Assembly (NCBI RefSeq): GCF_016638705.1
Contig: NZ_CP067341.1
Location: 4,281,501 to 4,345,500 of the forward strand
Reading direction: 5' to 3'
Source of the DNA: Lysinibacillus agricola
GTDB lineage: Bacteria > Bacillota > Bacilli > Bacillales_A > Planococcaceae
Length of the DNA: 64,000 nt
Positions 57,902-64,000 of this stretch are shown one piece after another (the first letter of the stretch is position 1; each line of letters begins with the position of its first letter). Both the position numbers and the translations under genes were made by a program. The notes beneath the pieces are model-generated. The model searched no databases, was not told the DNA's origin, and worked only from the letters and a program-made list of their open reading frames with translations.

Positions 57902-57938
57902 AAAAAGGAAGCACCATTATAGCAGTGGTGCTTCCTTT
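57902..57938 (-). terminator. Terminator of the M20 gene and intron target
   Basis: Perfect 13-bp arms AAAGGAAGCACCA/TGGTGCTTCCTTT then T on the minus strand; the intron begins three bases after. Confidence 0.88.
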
Positions 57939-57952
57939 CGTTATGTCATTTA

Positions 57953-59137
57953 TTATTTTTCCAAATAATCAAGAGTTGCCTGTCCTAAAACATTTGCAGC
58001 AATGCGAAGCGAGCGTTCGTCAATATCAAATTTGGGATGGTGATGAGGATATACTTCCGTCCAAGAAGGGTTTTGTGCACCTACAAAGAAGAATGCACCT
58101 GGTTTTTCTTCTAAATAGTAAGCAAAATCTTCTCCACCCATCGTAGGATCGACAATTTCAACAGCTTCGACAATAGATACCTTTTTGGCTGCCTCGATAA
58201 CATGCTCAGTTTCTGCTGGATGATTCACAACAGGTGGATAGCCTCTACGGTATTCATATTCATACTCAGCCTTTGTTAAATAGCAAGTAGCTATTAGTAC
58301 TTCTTCAATTTCTTGTTCAAGGAGATCACGCTCTTCGTTATGGAATGTACGAACCGTTCCTTTCATATACACTTTATCTGCTATAACATTAAATGGGTTG
58401 AGTGCTTCAATATGTCCAATTGACACTACAGCTGGGCGTAGTGGATTTACTCGGCGTGCTACAAGCTGTTGTAAATTCGTAATAAATTGTGCAGCTAGTA
58501 CAATCGAATCTTTCGTTTCATTTGGTGTAGAGCCATGCCCACCCTTCCCTTTGATTGTAATATCAATAGAATCTGCCGCAGCCATCAATGGTCCAGATGC
58601 AATTTGCACTTTACCAAGTTCTGCAGGAGCCCATAAATGCGTTCCGAAAATAACATCGACACCTTCTAGACAGCCATCCTCAATCATAGACTTTGCTCCA
58701 CCCGGCGCTATTTCTTCTGCGTGTTGATGGATGAAAACAATCGTTCCTGCTAAATCTGCTTGCATTTTGTTTAATGCCTTCGCTAATACAAGTAGTGTTG
58801 CTGTATGACCATCATGCCCACAAGCGTGCATTCGACCCTTGATTTTAGATTGGAATGGTAGCCCTGTCTCTTCCGTAATTGCTAATGCATCGAAATCTGC
58901 TCGAAGTGCCACTGTTTTACCTGGTTTACCCCCAATAAGCTTTGCGACAACTCCATTACCCCCTACGCCTTCTCGCACCTCATGTCCTAATGCACGATGA
59001 AACGCAGCAATTGTTTTAGGGGTTTCTACCTCTTCAAAAGAAAGCTCTGGATTTTCATGAAAATGACGACGCAGTGTAATCATTTCCTCCTCAAATTGTT
59101 CAAGTAATGTTGAAAGTTGTACATGTTGTGTAGTCAT
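57953..59137 (-). CDS. M20D amidohydrolase (N-acyl amino acid / aminobenzoyl-glutamate type)
   Basis: 394 residues. Metal and catalytic motifs: LRADFDALAITEETGLPF, MHACGHDGHTA, HQHAEEIAPGGAK (Glu pair), and a late His in MGGEDFAYYLEEKPG. Such enzymes split N-acyl amino acids, hippurate or p-aminobenzoyl-glutamate. The gene follows AbgT transporter on the same strand, so import and hydrolysis of an acyl-amino acid is likely. It might also supply the deacetylase missing from the sulfur operon, though 50 kb away. A family A repeat ends about 20 bases before the start, next to ribosome site AGGAGGGG. Confidence 0.88.
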   Translation of the reverse strand: MTTQHVQLSTLLEQFEEEMITLRRHFHENPELSFEEVETPKTIAAFHRALGHEVREGVGGNGVVAKLIGGKPGKTVALRADFDALAITEETGLPFQSKIKGRMHACGHDGHTATLLVLAKALNKMQADLAGTIVFIHQHAEEIAPGGAKSMIEDGCLEGVDVIFGTHLWAPAELGKVQIASGPLMAAADSIDITIKGKGGHGSTPNETKDSIVLAAQFITNLQQLVARRVNPLRPAVVSIGHIEALNPFNVIADKVYMKGTVRTFHNEERDLLEQEIEEVLIATCYLTKAEYEYEYRRGYPPVVNHPAETEHVIEAAKKVSIVEAVEIVDPTMGGEDFAYYLEEKPGAFFFVGAQNPSWTEVYPHHHPKFDIDERSLRIAANVLGQATLDYLEK

Positions 59138-59156
59138 TCAAACCCCTCCTATTATT

Positions 59157-59402
59157 ATCAATTATGCCTCGGCATAATTGCGTCACTCAGTCGTGTGTTG
59201 TTGCTGTCGTTTCGCTTTCGCACAGATAAATTACCACAGAACATGGCGTTCTTAGATTGAGTTCCTCTATTTCAGCAAATGTCTTTTGTACCGAAAGCGT
59301 AGCGACAGGTACAGGTGTTTGAACACCCGCTGATGAGTAACTTAAATCCGCATTCATCTCACCACCTATAGTGGTGGGATTCTTCTGCTTAATGAAGATA
59401 AA
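59157..59402 (+). repeat. Repeat family A, copy A7 (chimeric)
   Basis: Hairpin 1 as in A3, then TTCGCTTTCGCACAGATAAA (family B module), GGTGTTTGAACACCC hairpin, and an end with CACCACCTATAGTGGTGGGA and AATGAAGATAAA, like the interior and end of A5. Its end runs into the last codons of the AbgT gene. Confidence 0.8.
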
Positions 59403-60912
59403 TGTAATCTCCTGGTCCAAGTGGTAATCCCAATAAGAACCAAATGGCGAATAATATAATCCAACCAATCGCGAAGAATATAGTATATGGGAATAACGCT
59501 GAAATTAGTGTTCCGATACCGATATTTTTATCGTAACGTCTTGCAAATGCTAATAAAATAGCAAAATATGCAAGCATCGGTGTAATAGGATTTGTAATCG
59601 AATCTCCTACCCGATACGCTACTTGTGTAACTGCTGGTGAATAATCAAGATACATAAACATCGGTACAAAAATCGGTGCTAATAATGCCCATTTTGCAGA
59701 GGCACTCGCAATCAGTAAATTAACGAATGCACAAATGATAACAAACCCGATAATCATTGGTAAACCTGTGAAATTTAATGCCTGTAAAAATTCTGCTCCT
59801 TTAATCGCAACAATTGAGCCAATATTACTCCAGTTGAAGTACGCAATCATTTGTGAAGCAACAAATGCAAGTACGATAAACGATGACATATCTGCAATTG
59901 ATTTAAATATTTTTTCTGCTACGTCCTTGTCACTCTTCACCTCTTTTGCTGCAATACCATATGCCAACGCTGGTAATAGGAAAAAGAACAGCATAATTGG
60001 TACAATACCTGTCATAAATGGTGAATTTAAAAAGCCCCCTGTTTCAGGATCTCGTAGTAGACCGTTTGATGGTATAACTGTATATGCAATAATCGCAGAA
60101 TATATAATAGCAACAATCGCTGCCCACCTTAAACCACGCATCTCTAGCGGTGTCAATGGTTCGAGTACGCTAATTTCTCCTTTATAATCGCCAAAGCGGG
60201 GTTCTGTAAACTTTTTTGTCACCCATGTACCGATAAATATTAAAAGAAATGTTGAAGCAATTAAGAAATAATAGTTCATTGTAGCGCGACCTGTATAATC
60301 TGGATCTACAATATGAGCAGCTGATTCTGTAATACCTAATAATAATACATCGAGTGAACTAATTAATAAGTTTGCACTAAAGCCACCAGCAACAGCCGCA
60401 TACGTCACAATTAAACCTGCTAGAGGGTTACGTCCTACACTCATAAAAATAAGTGCTGCCACTGGAGGTAAAATAATGAAAGCCGCATCTGCAGCCAAAT
60501 TGCCCACTAAACCTGTTAAAATAATCACTGGTACAATCAATTTTTGTGGTGCGCTCATAACAGTCTTTTTCATAATCGCAGAAATCAGACCTGTCTGTTC
60601 CGCCAAACCAATTCCAATCATTGATACAATAACTAAGCCAAGTGGCGGAAATCCTGTGAAATTACTTTGCATTTGTGTAACGATTAAAATTAAGCCCTCT
60701 CGACTCAATAAATTAACGACCTCTATCGTTTCATTCGTTCCTGGTTTTACAGCCGAAACACCCATTGCATCTAATACCCAAGAAAAGACGAGTACTAATA
60801 ATGCCATAATAACAAATAATGTAATCGGATCTGGCAGTTTATTACCAGTACGTTCAATTATGTCGAGCATCTTATTGACAAACGATTTTTTTTGAGTTTT
60901 TTCATGTTGCAT
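59389..60912 (-). CDS. abgT: AbgT family transporter
   Basis: 507 residues from ATG 60912 (GAGGA 8 bases upstream); 11-13 membrane helices. Opening ERTGNKLPDPITLFVIMALLVLV and the later SASAKWALLAPIFVPMFM with PITPMLAYFAILLAFA are the AbgT hairpin and core motifs. Members import p-aminobenzoyl-glutamate (E. coli) or export sulfonamides (MtrF). Adjacent M20 hydrolase favours import here. The last five codons (YIYLH) and the stop lie inside repeat A7, so the C-terminus has been replaced by repeat sequence. Confidence 0.87.
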   Translation of the reverse strand: MQHEKTQKKSFVNKMLDIIERTGNKLPDPITLFVIMALLVLVFSWVLDAMGVSAVKPGTNETIEVVNLLSREGLILIVTQMQSNFTGFPPLGLVIVSMIGIGLAEQTGLISAIMKKTVMSAPQKLIVPVIILTGLVGNLAADAAFIILPPVAALIFMSVGRNPLAGLIVTYAAVAGGFSANLLISSLDVLLLGITESAAHIVDPDYTGRATMNYYFLIASTFLLIFIGTWVTKKFTEPRFGDYKGEISVLEPLTPLEMRGLRWAAIVAIIYSAIIAYTVIPSNGLLRDPETGGFLNSPFMTGIVPIMLFFFLLPALAYGIAAKEVKSDKDVAEKIFKSIADMSSFIVLAFVASQMIAYFNWSNIGSIVAIKGAEFLQALNFTGLPMIIGFVIICAFVNLLIASASAKWALLAPIFVPMFMYLDYSPAVTQVAYRVGDSITNPITPMLAYFAILLAFARRYDKNIGIGTLISALFPYTIFFAIGWIILFAIWFLLGLPLGPGDYIYLH

Positions 60913-61081
60913 ATATTTCATCCTCTTTACTTTCAATAATTCACCTAAAATAGCAACTAATTAAAATATTCTGTTTTTTATGTACCAAAAGATTCACTAT
61001 AAGTCCTTTTAAAAAAGTTGTTTATATAAAGGGGATGAAATCTATTAGTATTGGAATATTATATTGAAATGCTAGAATAAT

Positions 61082-61118
61082 AATGAGGGAGCGTATCAAA
61101 TTGAACTGCTCCCTTATT
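61082..61118 (-). terminator. Terminator of ald
   Basis: Arms AATAAGGGAGC/GCTCCCTCATT (one mismatch) around about 15 bases; 6 bp after the ald stop on the minus strand. Confidence 0.65.
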
Positions 61119-61123
61119 TTCAT

Positions 61124-62239
61124 TTATTGAATTAACTCATCAACATTTACATATGGCAGACCTTGAGAATCTGCAACAGCCTTGTAAACTAGATGACCAT
61201 CTATAGTATTAACACCTTTTTTCAGTGCAGCGTTTTCACCACATGCTTGTCTATAACCCTTATTTGCAATTTGAAGTGCATAAGGAATTGTATTATTTGT
61301 TAAAGCAATTGTTGATGTACGTGGTACAGCCCCTGGCATATTCGCTACTGCATAATGCACAACTCCATGTTTTACATAAGTTGGGTCATCATGTGTCGTC
61401 ACACGATCGGATGTCGCAAAAATACCGCCTTGGTCAATGGCAATATCAACAACTACTGAGCCTGGTTGCATTGACTGAATCATTTCCTCAGAAACAAGTT
61501 TTGGTGCTTTAGCGCCAGGAATTAAAACGGCTCCGACTACTAAATCTGAGTTTTTCACTGATTCTGCAATATTATAAGGATTGGACATTAATGTTTGAAC
61601 ATCACGACCAAACAGATCCTCTAATTGACGTAAACGCTCTGGACTTAAATCGATGACCGTTACATCTGCACCCATTCCGACAGCTATTTTCGCCGCATTT
61701 GTTCCAGCAATACCGCCACCGATAACAGTTACTTTACCACGTGGTACACCTGATACGCCGCCCAGTAAAATACCTTTACCTTCATGATTTTTCTCTAAGA
61801 ATTGAGCACCAATCTGCGTTGCCATTTTACCTGCAACCTCACTCATTGGTGTTAAAAGCGGTAAAGAACCATTTGCTAATTGCACTGTCTCATAAGCAAT
61901 GCCTACAACTCTTTTATTTAAAAGTGCCTGTGTTAATTCAAGCTCTGGCGCTAAATGTAAATAAGTAAATAAGATTTGACCTTCATAGAAGTAATCGTAT
62001 TCTGATGCTACGGGTTCCTTTACTTTCATGATCATTTCTTGCGCCCATGCCTCTTTTGCTGTCTCAACAATATGAGCACCTGCTGCAAGGTAGTCTGCAT
62101 TTGTAAAGCTTGAGCCCAAACCTGCTCCAGTTTCAATGTACACCTCATGGCCTGCATGTGTTAATGTGACAACCCCTGCTGGTGTCATAGCTACACGATT
62201 TTCGTTGTTTTTAATCTCTTTTGGAATACCAATCTTCAT
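61124..62239 (-). CDS. ald: Alanine dehydrogenase
   Basis: 371 residues; reversible NAD-dependent deamination of L-alanine to pyruvate, used in growth on alanine and in sporulating bacilli. [20 protein letters not shown], active Lys in IMKVKEP, His in [11 protein letters not shown] fold [28 protein letters not shown]. Ribosome site GGGGATAGG. Upstream 460 bp to the divergent usp gene hold no gene. Confidence 0.97.
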   Translation of the reverse strand: MKIGIPKEIKNNENRVAMTPAGVVTLTHAGHEVYIETGAGLGSSFTNADYLAAGAHIVETAKEAWAQEMIMKVKEPVASEYDYFYEGQILFTYLHLAPELELTQALLNKRVVGIAYETVQLANGSLPLLTPMSEVAGKMATQIGAQFLEKNHEGKGILLGGVSGVPRGKVTVIGGGIAGTNAAKIAVGMGADVTVIDLSPERLRQLEDLFGRDVQTLMSNPYNIAESVKNSDLVVGAVLIPGAKAPKLVSEEMIQSMQPGSVVVDIAIDQGGIFATSDRVTTHDDPTYVKHGVVHYAVANMPGAVPRTSTIALTNNTIPYALQIANKGYRQACGENAALKKGVNTIDGHLVYKAVADSQGLPYVNVDELIQ

Positions 62240-62703
62240 CTTCCCTATCCCCTTCCATTACCTAAAAAAATAAGCATCATTTTGTTACACACACTTCGAT
62301 GTATTGATGCACCCCTTGCATTTCCATATTACCAAACATAAACAAAAAATGCTTTAATTAAAATAATAATAGATAAAATTCACAATATTCTAATAATGTA
62401 AAATAATAAAAGTGGATGAACATAGTAAATCAACACATCTAATTTTTAATATTTTGTTTAAGTCAACGTGTAACGATTCCTATGAAAACATTGATGCGCG
62501 CTACTGCAAAGCGCCACATATGTAATGAAATATGCTTCTGGTAGTAATACTTATTTTGCGAATTTAAGGAGGTGTAATCGTTAAGGAAAAATTGAAATCA
62601 CTGTAAATGTCTTCACTTTTTCACATTTTTTCTTTCGGAAAGTATTTCCTTTAGAAAATCATTTGGTATAATCAACATATACAAATCAGGGAGGTAATTT
62701 CAA
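62240..62703. other. Divergent intergenic region ald/usp
   Basis: No ORF with support. A strong AAGGAGGTG at 62567-62575 is not followed by a usable reading frame. An extended -10 element (TGGTATAAT, TATAAT at 62667-62672) lies 31 bp before usp, with no good -35, so usp may use an extended -10 promoter or another sigma factor. Confidence 0.5.
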
Positions 62704-63153
62704 ATGGCTAATCAATATAAAAGCATTGTAGTTGCAGTAGACGGTTCTAAGGAAGCAGAATACGCTTTCCGTAAATCGATTGACGTTGCAAAACGTAACG
62801 AAGGTGCTGTATTAAATCTAGTAAATGTTATTGACACTCGTTCATTCGCTGCAATCGAAGCATATGACCGTTCAATTGCTGAGCGTGCTCAAGCATTCTC
62901 TGAAGAACTATTAAATGGTTACAAAAAACAAGCTGAAGAAGAAGGCTTAGCAAACGTTAACCTTGTAATTGAATACGGCTCACCAAAAAATATCATTACA
63001 AAAGAGCTTTCTAAAATCGTAGACGCAGACTTAATCATCTGTGGTGCAACTGGTCTAAATGCAGTAGAACGCTTCCTAATCGGTTCAGTTTCTGAAGCAA
63101 TTGTACGCTCAGCTAAATGTGACGTACTTGTTATCCGTACACCTGAAATTTAA
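62704..63153 (+). CDS. Universal stress protein, UspA family
   Basis: 149 residues. ATP-binding type: N-terminal SIVVAVDGSKEAEYAFRKS, and the late G-2x-G-9x-GS motif CGATGLNAVERFLIGSVS. It binds ATP as a dimer and is usually made in stationary phase or stress. GGGAGG lies 9 bases before ATG, and a terminator follows closely. Very highly biased codon use suggests high expression. Confidence 0.93.
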   Translation: MANQYKSIVVAVDGSKEAEYAFRKSIDVAKRNEGAVLNLVNVIDTRSFAAIEAYDRSIAERAQAFSEELLNGYKKQAEEEGLANVNLVIEYGSPKNIITKELSKIVDADLIICGATGLNAVERFLIGSVSEAIVRSAKCDVLVIRTPEI

Positions 63154-63166
63154 TTTTGCATTACAT

Positions 63167-63195
63167 AAAAGGTATCCAATTTCGGATACCTTTTT
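63167..63195 (+). terminator. Terminator of usp
   Basis: Arms AAAAGGTATCC/GGATACCTTTTT with a 6-base loop. Confidence 0.88.
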
Positions 63196-63201
63196 CATAT
63201 T

Positions 63202-63325
63202 GTTGAAAAAACTATTATGTCAATGAGATTAAAGGGTCGTAAAACGAAGTGTCAGCGGCAACGCAGCGGAGGAAGCGGCTCGTCGCTCGCCCGCAGGAAA
63301 ACGAGTAGCCCGTAGCGGAAATCAG
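63202..63325. repeat. Repeat family C, copy C4 (reverse orientation)
   Basis: Starts GTTGAAAAACTATTATGTCA, the complement of the C2/C3 tail, and ends AACGAGTAGCCCGTAGCGGA followed by AATCAG, corresponding to the palindrome arm. The gap from usp to the next gene holds otherwise only a terminator. Confidence 0.75.
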
Positions 63326-63408
63326 ACTTCTAATTAATTAGGATGGATAAAAAATGGTTAATCAACATACCTGATTTTTTATAGCACAATTAAAAAAATT
63401 CACATCAG

Positions 63409-63456
63409 AAAAGCGCAAGAAATCAACGTTTCTAAAATTGATTTCTTGCGCTTTTT
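63409..63456. terminator. Large bidirectional terminator before ytxK-like gene end
   Basis: 18-bp arms starting AAAAGCGCAAGAAATCAA and ending in TTTTT; T-rich on both strands. Confidence 0.85.
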
Positions 63457-63492
63457 AAGGTTTTGACCAATTATGTCTCAGCCTCTTTTTAC

Positions 63493-64000
63493 TTATTTCT
63501 CTTCTTGCCACATCTTCACTTTGTCAAAGAACATAGCAAGAGCTTGTTTATTTTGCATATTTGGCACTTTTGCTAACAACACCTCTTTAGGTGCCTTGAA
63601 ATCCTTACTTTGCTTTTGTAAAATGACAATGCTCTTTTCAAGGGCTTTATTAGCGAACATTGTATCTGGCAATTGAATAATTGCTTGAATCCAAGCATGC
63701 TTTTGAATGTATTTATGCAGTTGTTTCGACTGCTCAGAATCAAAGAGATGGGTTGGTGCTAGGAAAAATAAGTAGCCTCCATCCTTCGTATAGTTAATGG
63801 ACTGCTCAATAAATAAGTGGTGTGCATAACTCATTCCTTCTGAAGCGCATAGTTCATACTCTAACGCAACATCTTCATTCGGATAATATCCGACTGGCAG
63901 ATCACAAACAATAGCATCAACAGGATTTACTAATAGATTTTGTAAAGCATCTTGGCGATATAATGAAACCGGTTGCTCCGTCAAATCAGCAGTAGCAGCC
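63493..64000 (-). CDS. ytxK: YtxK-like class I SAM-dependent methyltransferase (5' end outside window)
   Basis: C-terminal 169 codons of a DNA N6-adenine-type methyltransferase-fold protein. The frame is open to the window edge (ATAD before the TTG at 63984), so that TTG is not the true start. The family's NPPY-like motif appears as VCDLPVGYYPNED, as in B. subtilis YtxK, followed by DGGYLFFLAPTHLFDSEQSKQLHKYI and IQLPDTMFANKALEKSIVILQK. YtxK's substrate is unknown. In B. subtilis it lies next to ackA and tpx. Confidence 0.8.
   Translation of the reverse strand, partial: AATADLTEQPVSLYRQDALQNLLVNPVDAIVCDLPVGYYPNEDVALEYELCASEGMSYAHHLFIEQSINYTKDGGYLFFLAPTHLFDSEQSKQLHKYIQKHAWIQAIIQLPDTMFANKALEKSIVILQKQSKDFKAPKEVLLAKVPNMQNKQALAMFFDKVKMWQEEK

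Noticed and set aside
57614..57968. Small plus-strand ORFs in the intron 5' region
   Set aside because: They overlap the structured group II intron RNA on the other strand and show no protein-like sequence or ribosome site.
59187..59468. 93-codon minus-strand ORF across repeat A7 and the end of AbgT
   Set aside because: It overlaps abgT in another frame and consists mainly of repeat sequence.
62567..62640. Small gene after AAGGAGGTG
   Set aside because: The strong ribosome-site look-alike is followed only by a handful of codons (TTGAAATCACTGTAA); no credible peptide.

Overview
The window looks like a chromosomal segment of a low-GC, spore-former-type Firmicute of the order Bacillales. The closest overall impression is Lysinibacillus or a relative. 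The basis is strong AGGAGG-type ribosome sites, many TTG/GTG starts, and gene order that follows the Bacillus subtilis infC-thrS / dnaI-dnaB-nrdR-gapB-coaE-mutM-polA / phoPR-mdh-icd-citZ / pyk-pfkA-accAD-dnaE / nrnA-ytpI-ytoI-ytkL block, with insertions and losses. Genus is inference: no database search was possible. No rRNA, tRNA, prophage or CRISPR array was seen. Almost all core genes lie on the minus strand.

Layout. 1-1.5 kb: the 3' part of a GlcD-type FAD oxidase and a broken gene. 1.6-8.2 kb: an accessory sulfur-compound operon (LysR regulator, two flavin monooxygenases, glutaredoxin, amino-acid ABC importer without an ATPase, GNAT acetyltransferase), resembling the B. subtilis ytlI-ytmI cluster. 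8.2-11.1 kb: an unassigned structured RNA, argF, a MarR-like remnant and a serine hydrolase. 11.3-17.6 kb: an M42 peptidase, dUTPase, ysdB/ysdA, and infC-rpmI-rplT with an L20-type leader, then thrS with a T-box. 18.2-27.3 kb: dnaI, dnaB, nrdR, gapB, coaE, mutM, polA. 27.5-35.2 kb: a membrane protein, hflKC, an LrgAB pair, phoPR and a MaoC-like protein. 35.4-43.8 kb: TCA and glycolysis genes mdh, icd, citZ, pyk, pfkA. 44.5-50.4 kb: accA, accD, a GntR regulator and dnaE. 50.8-55.9 kb: a frameshifted nrnA, ytpI, ytoI, a UPF0173 hydrolase and an M24 peptidase. 56.0-57.9 kb: a class C-like group II intron with a broken maturase. 58.0-63.2 kb: an M20 amidohydrolase with an AbgT transporter, ald and a universal stress protein. 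The window ends inside a ytxK-like methyltransferase.

The most unusual content is between genes. Repeat family A has seven copies, all in one orientation. Its copies differ in sequence but keep the same hairpins, including compensatory changes. Several copies lie just before ribosome sites, and two touch stop codons. Family B has five copies with imperfect inverted ends; one holds a 46-bp tandem array and another is interrupted by a 128-bp MITE flanked by a 10-bp duplication. Family C carries a long perfect palindrome. A 21-bp-period repeat sits in two convergent gaps. A four-hairpin RNA ending in a terminator lies before the LysR gene and fits no riboswitch class I can recall.

Several genes start at unusual codons: ATT for infC and apparently ATC for dnaI. 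All four frameshifts detected (three in the intron maturase, one in nrnA) fall in short homopolymer runs, so sequencing error must be considered before calling these genes dead.
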